DNA of 64,000 bases from Meconema thalassinum (lineage: Eukaryota; Arthropoda; Insecta; Orthoptera; Tettigoniidae), in the NCBI GenBank assembly GCA_946902985.2, contig OX336388.2, forward strand, positions 1,501,910,545-1,501,974,544, read 5' to 3'. Both the position numbers and the translations under genes were made by a program. Position 1 is the stretch's first letter, and every line of letters begins with the position of its first letter. The notes beneath the pieces were generated by a model that saw nothing but the letters and a program-made list of their open reading frames with translations, searched no databases and was not told the origin of the DNA. Below are positions 54,910 through 64,000 of this stretch, piece by piece.

Positions 54910-54952
54910 TGGATGACCAGTTTCTATCGTCAAGCGATCATCATCAGATCCA
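54910..54952 (-). ncRNA. Hammerhead-ribozyme-like motif (Penelope-type, short stem III)
   Basis: Read on the minus strand: TGGAT (stem I), CTGATGA, then T-G-ATCG-CTTGA-CGAT-A (stem II region), GAAA, C-TG-G, then TC, then ATCCA (stem I). Stem I has 5 base pairs and stem II four plus a possible closing pair. Both conserved boxes CUGAUGA and GAAA are intact. Stem III is only A-U and C-G with a 2-nt loop, and the predicted cleavage site is GUC before AUCC (between 54915 and 54914). Very short stem III is known for hammerheads of Penelope-like elements, and a Penelope-like remnant lies on the same strand upstream. Weak point: stem II lacks the usual G10.1-C11.1 closing pair. Confidence 0.55.
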
Positions 54953-55689
54953 TTACACTTAGGCTACAAAATTTTTATGTCTGAAAATATGGGTGAAAAT
55001 ATAGTATTCACAAAATGTACACTTCTTTGGTGTATAAATTATTGTATACAAATTTTAAATTTTTATTTGTTGTTTTCCGGATTGAAGTGGCCTCCTGCAA
55101 CTGTGGTCGGAGTTGACATAGTTCAACTCGTCAATATTTGTTAGTTATAGTCTATGTGATGTTTTGTTAAAATACTGAAAGTGGTGATTGCTCTCCAAAA
55201 TAGCTGGTTTAGGGTGAATATGTGATTGTAGTTAAATGGTCAATTCAGGTTGTATTGTACAGGCTACTTATCTGATTGAGTCTTGCGTGTCCTGGTGAGA
55301 GCAGTTGTCTTCGTCACTATCTACACGCAACTGGGGGAGCTTCCTGTGGGCCAGGGTCTCTTATAAACCTGAGTATTTTCCCCTCTCTCATACATACGTT
55401 TCTGTGTTCGTCGTACAAATGTAACTGTATGTGGCCAAGTCTAGTCTCCCTAATGTGGTGTATGTTACTGTATTCAGGATAATCTTCAACTATTAAAGAC
55501 CTGGTTTCAATTCTCGGCACGCATAAGCTAATAGCCATATAAGCGCTGCCCGGTATAGTGAGAATGTCCCGGCACCTTTAATACTGCCGTTAATACCGGC
55601 CTCGGTTTATTGAAGAAAAAGATACATCGCACATCCTGATCCAACAACATGTTTCCCTTATTAATCCCTTATCTAGCTTGGCTACTTGG

Positions 55690-55930
55690 TATGTTGTGTC
55701 TTGTTTCCGACGGGGTGTGTTTTCTAGTAGAGTGGATAGGGGTGAACTCTCCATGAATGTGTGTTCGTTTAAATTATTGGGGTTGTTTATTTTAGCTAAG
55801 TGTATCTCGATTGATTCCTCTTTGTCGGTTCGTGATGAATTATTTTAAAGTCAGTTTCAATGTTAGTAGAACTGTGTCCCGTGTCGCACATGTGTTCGCA
55901 TATGTCTTCAAACACCATAATAATACTGAT
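55690..55930 (-). pseudogene. Penelope-like element remnant (C-terminal GIY-YIG region)
   Basis: Minus strand reads FEDICEHMCDTGHSSTNIET, then FKIIHHEPTKRN in one frame and EESIEIHLAKINNPNNLNEH in the next. The order FA-HL-TGHS, I-H-E, EE-IEI, LNEH fits the end of the GIY-YIG endonuclease of Penelope-like elements, where the Glu in E-IEI is conserved. One frameshift lies near 55820. The RT domain is missing from the window. The minus-strand sequence downstream (to about 54900) would be its 3' UTR and terminal repeat. Confidence 0.55.
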
Positions 55931-56152
55931 ATTTATGTATATAAATAATTAATGTAATATTTCTTTCAGGTTAGGGTGTTTGAATATTTGCACTCCCCGC
56001 CAAATAAAATCGTGTTGATCGACTGAAGAGCATTCTATAATTCGCTAGAACTAGGCAACACTGAAGAATGGCTTCTACTGCTTCAAGTGTCAAGCCAGTC
56101 TGACAGCGTGGTGAAAGAAGCAGAGGTCCACACAACATATTTTGTTGATCGC

Positions 56153-56524
56153 TGTCTGACCACCACGTGGTGTAGCGGTTAGCGTTCTTGGCTATCACCC
56201 CGGAGTTTCGGATATGATTCCCGGCTCTGCCAAGAAATTTTAATTCTGGTTTGAGGGCTGGAACGAGGTACACTCAGCCCAGTGAGGCAAATCTGAGGAG
56301 AGGATGGTACGATTTCCATCCCAGCCATCCTGGATGTGGTTTTCCGTGATTTCCCCACTACTACTTCAGACAATACTGGAATGGTTTCTAACTTAAGGTC
56401 ACGGCTGTCTCCTTCCCAATACCATCACCAATGTATAAATACACACACTAGTACAGCCATCAAAATAACACGGGTTATCAACAAAAATCCACACAATCGC
56501 AGCCCCTAAAATAAGCAACAACAA
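56153..56524 (+). mobile_element. tRNA-derived SINE with the shared 3' tail
   Basis: Short target duplications tgatcgc (56146-56152 and 56525-56531). Head GGTGTAGCGGTTAGCG with a damaged box B, then GAGGGCTGGAACGAGGT. The tail has ACACACACTAGTACAGCCAT, a shortened middle, and CGCAGCCCCTAAAAT. A further tail fragment (AAGTACACGGGGCTAAATGATC) is at about 56645-56690. Confidence 0.8.
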
Positions 56525-57174
56525 TGATCGCAGTGATGATTTATAATCTATTTACATACACGCACACAAAAAGCGGTCTAAAAAGACTATGCGAGCATTT
56601 CGGATGTTGAGGATGTACAGTAGATATGTACAAGCACACTCACTTAAGTACACGGGGCTAAATGATCACGATGTCCAAGCCCCTCAAATGACACAACAAC
56701 AAGAACAAACTACTGTAGGCGCTGCACTATTAAGGGGCTCAAATACAGATATTATGTGCGTGTCAACAAGCAAATAAGGAGAAGACCTATATTTTCTCAT
56801 TTTGGCCTTGCGAGGACTCCTTGAGCAATATGTTTGTTTACTCCGTAATTTTCTTCTGGTGGACCTACAATTTCCAATGCTCTCATTTAAACGAAATGCG
56901 TAAACAACGATGTCCTTCCCAGAGGACTTGGCATAATGAATTAGGCTATCTGGAGGAGACTGGGTGGTACATAGCCTCCTATCGTCAGACATAAAGAACT
57001 AAGTAATACTCCGGTTCACTTCAATACTGGGTAGCAACACTATTCAGAATTTCCAAGCTACGAATCTTGGTGCTGAGAACTAATATCTTGAGAGAGGTTT
57101 CCCCACGAATGATGCAACCTTCACCTTGCCAAATACCGACATAAAACCTTATTTTAAATCTCAAAAGAGTTACC

Positions 57175-59075
57175 AAAGAGCGGGCCCAACTCTAATAACT
57201 GCCTAGAGACCCCTGATTCTCTCTGTCTGGTCCTGATCAACGCCCCTGTACCAAAGGGCGTCTGGTTATAATCAACGCCCCCTCCCCCCGTACCAAAGAG
57301 CGGGCCCATCTCTGTTAACTGCCTAGGGGTCCCTGATTTTCTCTCTGTCTGGTCCTGATCAACGCCCCTGTACCAAAGAGCGTCAGGTTATAATCAACGC
57401 CCCCCTCCCCCCGTACCAAAGAGCGGGCCCATCTCTGTTAACTGCCTAGAGACCCCTCATTCTCACTGTCTGGTCCTCATCAACGGCCCTGTACCAAGAG
57501 CGTCTGGTTATAATCAACGCCCCCCTCCCCCCGTACCAAAGAGAGGGCCCATCTCTGTTAACTGCCTAGAGAGAAGTTATTCTCTCTGTCTGATCCTGAT
57601 CAACGCCCCTGTACCAAAGAGCGGGCCCAACTCTGTTAACTGCCTAGGGGTCCCTGATTTTCTCTCTGTCTGGTCCTGATCAAGGCCTCCCGTACCAAAG
57701 AGGGGGCCCAACTCTGCTAACTGCCTAGGGGTCCTGATTCTCTCTCTCTGGTCCTGATCGACGCCCCTGTACCTAAGAGCGTCTGGTTATAATCAACGCC
57801 CCCGCCCCCCGTACCAAAGAGCGCGCCCATCTCTGTTAACTGCCTAGGGGTCCCTGATTTTCTCTCTGTCTGGTCCTGATCAAGGCCCCCCGTACCAAAG
57901 TGCGGACCCAAATCTGTTGACTGCCTAGGGACCCCTGATTCTCTCTGTCTGGTCCTGATCAACGTCCCCGTACCAAAGAGTGGGCCCAAATCTGTTGACT
58001 GCCTAGGGACCCCTGATTCTCTCTGGTCCTGATCGACGCCCCGCGTACCAAAGAGTGGGCCCAACCCTGTTAACTGCCTAGGGACCCCTGATTCTCTCTG
58101 TCTGGTCCTGGTCGACGCCCCGGACCATAGAGCGGGCCCAACTCTGTTGACTGACTAGGGACCCCTGATTCTCTCCGTCTGGTCCTGATCATCGTCCTCC
58201 ATACCAAAGAGTGGGCCCAACTCTGTTAACTGCCTAGGGACCCCTGATTCTCTCTGTCTGGTCCTGATCAACGTCTTCCGTACCAAAGAGCGGGGCCAAC
58301 TCTGTTAACTGCCTAGGGCCCCTGATTCTCTCTGTCTGGTCCTGATCAACGCCCCCCGTACCAAAGAGCGGCCCCAACTCTGTTAACTGCCTAGGAACCC
58401 CTGATTTTCTCTGTCTGGTCCTGATCAACGTCCCCCGTACCAAAGTGCGGACCCAACTCTCTTACCTGCCTAGGGGTCCCTGATTTTCTCTCTGTCTGGT
58501 CCTGATCAAGGCCCCCCGTACCAAAAAGCGGACCCAACTCTGTTGACTGCCTAGGGACCCCTGATTGTCTCTGTCTGGTCCTGATCAACGTCCCCCGTTC
58601 CAAAGAGCGGGCCCAACTCTGTTGACTGCCTAGGGACCCCTGATTGTCTCTGTCCTGTCTTAATCAACGTCCCCCGTTCCAAAGAGCGGGCCCAACTCTG
58701 TTGACTGCCTAGGGACCCCGGATTCACTCTGTCTGGTCCTGATCGACGCCCCGCACCATAGAGCGGGCCCAACTCTGTTGACTGCCTAGGGACCCCTGAT
58801 TCTCTCTGTCTGGTCCTGATCAACGTCCCCCGTACCAAAGAGTGGGCCCATCTCTGTTATCTGCCTAAGCACCCCTGATTCTCTCTGTCTAGTCCTGATC
58901 AACGTCCCCCGTACCAAAAAGCGGGCCCAACTCTGTTATCTGCCTAGGGACCCCTGATTCTCTCTGTCTGGTCCTGATCAACGCCCCCCATACCAAAGAG
59001 TGGGCCCAACTCTGTTATCTGCCTAGGGACACCTAATTCTCTCTGTGTGGTCCTGATCAACGCCCCCGTACTGTA
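57175..59075. repeat. Minisatellite, about 22 units of 79 bp
   Basis: Unit contains TACCAAAGAGCGGGCCCAAC, TCTGTTAACTGCCTAGGGAC, CCCTGATTCTCTCTGTCTGG and TCCTGATCAACGCCCCCCG. From 57.2 to 57.6 kb, and once near 57.78 kb, a partial 40-43-bp subunit (AGCGTCTGGTTATAATCAACG) is added, giving a roughly 120-bp higher-order unit. GC-rich against an AT-rich background. Confidence 0.95.
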
Positions 59076-60995
59076 CCCAACAGTCATCATGTGGAACACG
59101 TGTTCGTATCCCAGCTAACTCACGGTCTTTCGAGGTATGGGACGTTCATGCCCACCATACGACCACATGTTCAGGATTCGAGTCTGTCAGGTAACTACTC
59201 GACATGAAAGAAACAACATATTCCTAAATACAACATTTACTGATATAAAGTCATGGCTATACAACAAAATACAAACAAAGGATAATTTACATTTAATTCC
59301 CACAATGAAAATCAAGGTTATTTTGTGAGTCTCTTCTTAATTAGTGCTTCCCTGCACTCAAATCTATTTCTAGCATCCTATCATTGATACTTTCAGACAT
59401 CTACGAGTCTCCATAGCGTTCGTCATGTGGCACAATTTAACAAACTGGAGTATCACAACACAAAAGTCACATATCACTTTAAATGACATTAATTCAGTAA
59501 TAATTAAACATTAATCCGTGTCTCACGGCATTTACTTTCATTGACATAAATTCATTACCTTATGCCTTAATTAACAAATGTTGTGTCGTGTGAATCGTCT
59601 TCCTTTTTCCCATTAATATGAAACGCTAAAAGTGGTACGTTTTCCCTTCCAAAATACACATGGATAGAAATGTTTATAGTTTCACCATACAACGATTTTC
59701 TGGGCCTGGTCGAAATTATTATCGTTACAAACGTATCATGTCGTTGAAATCATCTACCCGTCTGCATAAATCAGTGTGAACTGGGCAAAAATGCACTTTA
59801 AAAAGATGCCTACATTTATTTGGTTCAGCGTTCCTCCTCAGAGAATAACTGGGCCAAATATTATCCGATCACAACGATCAAACAAGATATGTGTGTTGAA
59901 ACACATCATTTAATTCAATTGGCATCATCACAACAATCATATCTTAATTACATTTCGAAATATCGAGATTCTTCAGTGTCCCACTATGCTTCTAAAATAA
60001 AGGGACCAGGTCAACAGACCTGCCTTTCAAGCAGGCAATAAAATTAGTTCCAGCTGGCCGAGCAAGATGGCCGCCGTCATCGTGGTCTACAAACCACCCC
60101 CCTTGGCTGCTAGCAAGGTCAACTTTGTTTACAATTGCAGTACAAAGGAGTTACGCTGAATGTTGTCTCTATTAATTGAGTCATTCTAATTATTTACCAC
60201 CTATATTTAGTGTAATGGGCTCAACTCGGCTCCTAAATAACATTCATGGCTGGGGATGGATCCGGTAATAGCCTTGCCGTTCTGTGGCGAATACTAGTGG
60301 CTTCGGGCGCGCATCATAATGAGAATACAAGATTCCTCATCAGCAGCTGCCTAAATAATAATAAGGAAATCTGCGTTTCCTATACGACGAACATGATTCT
60401 CCCCTCAGGGCAGATCAATTAATACATGTGCTCACGGGGTCTCGAAGAACATCCCTCGTGGCAATATTCCTGCAAGCGATGGATACAGACAAGCTCCGTT
60501 CCAATCCGCTGCGAATAATATAAGTATGCTCCAACGGCAATACTATCTCGTAGATTAGCCAAACTTTCACCTAACGTGCAAGCTATGTTAGAGTGGTCCC
60601 CGCAACTTTATTGACGTAAATCACTTGATTCTACGTTACCTCGCTCGCTATGTGCGGCTCAAACAATACTTCTCATAGATGACTCAATTATTGAGGCACT
60701 CACGTCCTCTCTGCAATTACTCTTAAGCCAAAGCTTCAAATAGCTCCAAAAACAAGTATAAATTTACTGGCTTACATTACTTTAATGGTTCTCAAATACA
60801 ATCCTAAGAATTGACCATATCAAATATTCATTCAACACTTCACTGACACTGAAAAATTCTCGTATCTCGCTATATTTTACGTTACTTTCTTACTGTTTAC
60901 CAAATACAGTATCTTTATATTAGACATGACACACTTTGTAAGTTCTTTAGGCCTGAAATGCCTATCACATTACTGATTACTGTTACCGACCCCAG

Positions 60996-61057
<62 letters not shown>

Positions 61058-61377
61058 CATTTAACGTTACCGTTACATTCATCACTATCTTAGGCCTGAA
61101 TGGCCCTAAACAAATCACCCTCCAAGCCATATTCTACCAACAATACGAGTGGTGAAAGCTCGTACATAAGTGACTGTTACATCTTAGTCTTAAAGTGATG
61201 CTTCGTTGTATGGTGAACTATCTAATTAGATTAACATTGTAAATTTGTACTCACTTTTCATTTTCGCTGGATTATTCCAGCACACCAGCCACGCGCCCAC
61301 CATGATGCTTGGTTTAAGCCATCATGCTATATCTCACACGACACATGCTATCACATACTTCACACATGATAATCATA
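59076..61377. other. No recognisable gene (2.3 kb); contains (TTA)n
   Basis: Low-complexity tract (TTA)n at about 60995-61057. Otherwise single-copy-looking, AT-rich sequence with frames below 75 codons and no motif. Confidence 0.5.
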
Positions 61378-63830
61378 TTAGCCTACTTTCGATTTTTGCA
61401 AAAAATGAAAGTAGACTTATGAGATCAACACAGGGCGAAAAAAGTGTGTCTGTCTGTGTGTGTGTATGTGTGTGTGTGAGTCTGTGTGTGTGTCTGTGTG
61501 TGTGTGTGTCTGTGTGTGTGTGAGTGTGTGTACTCTGAATGTCTGTCCCCCCTATCAATTCGAACACGGTGAATGCGAATTGAACGAAATTTGGTACAAA
61601 GGTAGCACTAGCAAAGGACACCTCAGTGTAATGTTTTATATCGCCGCCATCTTGAGGGAAACGTAATGGCGGCCTCACAAATGTTCAAAGCTTAAATCAA
61701 ATTACGACTAACCTAATCATCCGATCTCTACCAAATTTTGCAACAACATACCTTTATGGGGGGAGGAGCATCCTTTGACCAAACCAATAGGTCATCAGCG
61801 TAAAAGTTTACGGATGGCGGCCATCTTTGAGTGAAAATCGATTCCCCCTATTAATTCGAACACGGTGCAACCGAATGGAACGAAATTTGGTACGGAAGTA
61901 GTACTAACGAAAGGCACCTCAGTGTCATGTTTTATATCGCCGCCATCTTGACGGAAACGTAATGGCGGCCACACAAATGTTCAAAGCTTAAACCAAATTA
62001 CGACTAACCTAATCGTCCGATCTCTACTAAATTTTGCATCAACATACCTTTATGGGGGGGAGCATATTTTGACCAAACTAACAGGTCATCAGAGTAATAG
62101 TTTGCGGATGGCGGCCATCTTTGTGTGAAAATCGATTCCCCCTATTAATTCGAACACGGTGCAACCAAATGGAACGAAATTTGGTACAGAGGTAGTACTA
62201 ACAAAAGGCACCTCAGTGTCATGTTTTATATCGCCGCCATCTTGACGGAAACGTAATGGCGGCCACACAAATATTCAAAGCTTAAATCAAATTACGATTA
62301 ACCTAATCATCCGATCTCTACCAAATTTTGCAACAACATACCCTTATAGAGGAAGCATCCTTTGACCAAATGAATAGGTCATTACCCTAATAGTTTGCGA
62401 ATGGCGGCCATCTTTGTGTGAAAATCAATTCCCCCCATTAATTCAAACACGGTGAAACCGAATGGAACGAAATTTGGTACAGAGGTAGCACTAGCAAAGG
62501 GCATCTCAGTGTCATGTTTTATATCGCCGCCATATTGACAGAAACGTAATGGCGGCCACACAAATGTTCAAAGCTTAAGTTAAATTACGACTAACATAAC
62601 CATCCGATCTCTACCAAACTTTGCAACAATATTCCTTTATGGAGGGAGCATCCTTTGACCAATCTAATATGTTATTAGCCTAATAGTTTGCGGGTGGCGG
62701 CCATCTTTATGTCAAAATTGATTCCCCCTATTAATTCAAACACGGTGGAACCGAATGGAACGAAATTTGGTACAGAGGTAGCACTAGCAAAGGGCACCTC
62801 AGTGTCATGTTTTATATCGCCGCCATCTTGACTGAAACGTAATGGCGGCCACACGAATGTTCAAAGCTTAAATCAAATTACGATTAACCTAATCATCCGA
62901 TCTCAACCAAATTTTGCAACTACATACCTTTATGGAGGGAGCATCCTTTGACCAATCTAATAGGTCATTCGCCTAATAGTTTGCGGATGGCGGCCATCTT
63001 TGTGTCAGAATCGATTCCCCCTATTAATTCAAACACGGTGAAACAGAATGGAACGAAATTTGGTACAGAGATAGCACTAGCAAAGGGCATCTCAGTGTCA
63101 TGATTAATATCGCCGCCATATTGACAGAAACGTAATAGCGGCCACACAAATGTTTAAAGCTTAAATCAAATTACGACTAACATAACCATTCGATCTCTAC
63201 CAAACTTTGCAACAACATACCTTTATGGAGGGAGCATCCTTTGACCAATCTAATAGGTCATTAGCCTAATAGTTTGCGGATGGCGGCCATCTTTATGTCA
63301 AAATTGATTCCCCCTATTAATTCGAACACGGTGGAACCGAATGAACGAAATTTGGTACAGAGGTAGCACTAGCAAGAGGCACCTCAGTGTCATGTTTTAT
63401 ATCACCGCTATCTTGACGGAAACGTAATCGCGGCCACCCAAATGTTAAAAGCTAAAATGTAATTACGACCAACCTAATAATCTAGTCTCTACCAAATTTT
63501 GCAACACCATATCTTTATGTGGGAAACATTTTCTGACCAAACTGCAAGAACATCAGCCCAATAGTTTGCAGATGGTGGCCAAGTATGTGTGCAAATCGAT
63601 TCCCCCTATCAATTCAAACACGGCGAAACCGAATTGAACGAAATTTGGTACAGAGGTAGCACTAGCAAAGGGCACCTCATATTCATGTTTAATATCCCTG
63701 TAGCACGTTGTATTTCAACAAGCTACTACAACCAACATTCAATCATACTCCTTGAAAAGGACAAAGAGTTATAACAATACCCATGCATTTAGGAGAAAGT
63801 AGGCTATATGTTCTTTACTGAACATCTTGT
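61378..63830 (+). repeat. Family B non-autonomous element, copy B2
   Basis: Starts TTAGCCTACTTTC with hairpin to GAAAGTAGACTTATGAGATC, TG tract 61446-61535, and about eight units of roughly 296 bp. ATGGCGGC motifs fall at 61666, 61814, 61962, 62108 and 62256, spacings of 146-148 bp. It ends GAAAGTAGGCTATATG, TTCTTTACTGAACATCTTG. No coding sequence. Confidence 0.78.
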
Positions 63831-64000
63831 TTTTATCAGTGGCTTTTCTCACTTTAACACAATACATATTTTTCACAATACACATAAACACTTTTGAAAT
63901 CACTGTAATAAAACTTATATACACTTTTCGCACTATTTCACATGTGGATCCTTAATTGGACTCCTCCTAACGCCTGACCTCAGAGATGCGATGCAGCTAC
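63831..64000. other. No feature seen
   Basis: AT-rich flank of copy B2. Confidence 0.5.

Overview
The window looks like arthropod, most probably insect, nuclear DNA, and it consists almost entirely of transposable elements nested in one another. Pointers are a BEL/Pao retrotransposon with the insect-type pol layout, several tRNA-derived SINE families with long bodies, Helentron/Helitron-like non-autonomous repeats with TG microsatellites, hAT, mariner-type and piggyBac-type elements, and a TATA+Inr+DPE core promoter in one hAT copy. One SINE style (40.3 and 46.1 kb) reminds me of large orthopteroid (polyneopteran) genomes, but that is recollection and weak evidence. I found no convincing host gene.

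Layout. 0-13 kb: copies of repeat family A, including a head-to-head pair meeting in a perfect hairpin near 1.45 kb and a copy nested inside another. They are interrupted by a hAT element (1543-3966, TSD ttctaaac), a SINE (4080-4372) and a nearly complete BEL/Pao element on the minus strand (7041-12824, 214-bp LTRs, TSD gcctt). 13-15 kb: a Tc1-like end and a long inverted repeat. 15.0-19.4 kb: a piggyBac-type element (TTAA both sides) carrying a SINE, a 5'-truncated LINE with an internal 286-bp duplication, and four 16-bp palindromes. 19.7-27.1 kb: a SINE, repeat family B, family A, and two copies of family C.

27.2-39.4 kb is one family A copy opened successively by a decayed hAT (28109-31695, itself holding a family C copy), by Helitron-like DNA with about 162-bp tandem units (32126-38713), and by a SINE with perfect target duplications. 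39.5-45.5 kb: microsatellites, LINE C-terminal remnants, SINEs and a MITE. 45.6-48.3 kb: a mariner-type element split exactly inside its transposase by a 1431-bp non-autonomous DNA transposon with 36-bp perfect TIRs, which in turn holds a SINE. 48.5-49.2 kb: a 16-unit 42-bp minisatellite. 49.7-53.9 kb: a near full-length but mutated LINE whose ORF1 has a PHD-type finger. 54.9-55.9 kb: a Penelope-like remnant with a hammerhead-ribozyme-like motif on its strand. 57.2-59.1 kb: a 79-bp minisatellite. 61.4-63.8 kb: a second family B copy.

The most notable observations are: the shared architecture of families A and B (5' hairpin, TG tract, about 147-bp modules each carrying an ATGGCGGC motif like a YY1/Pho site, inverted subterminal repeats, 3' stem-loop); the hammerhead-like motif at 54910-54952; the heat-shock-type promoter in the hAT at 1.75 kb; repeated GGTACT-N4-AGTACC palindromes in the piggyBac-type element; and a 3' tail shared by otherwise different SINEs. 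All boundaries come from reading the sequence by eye; no alignment or database search was run.
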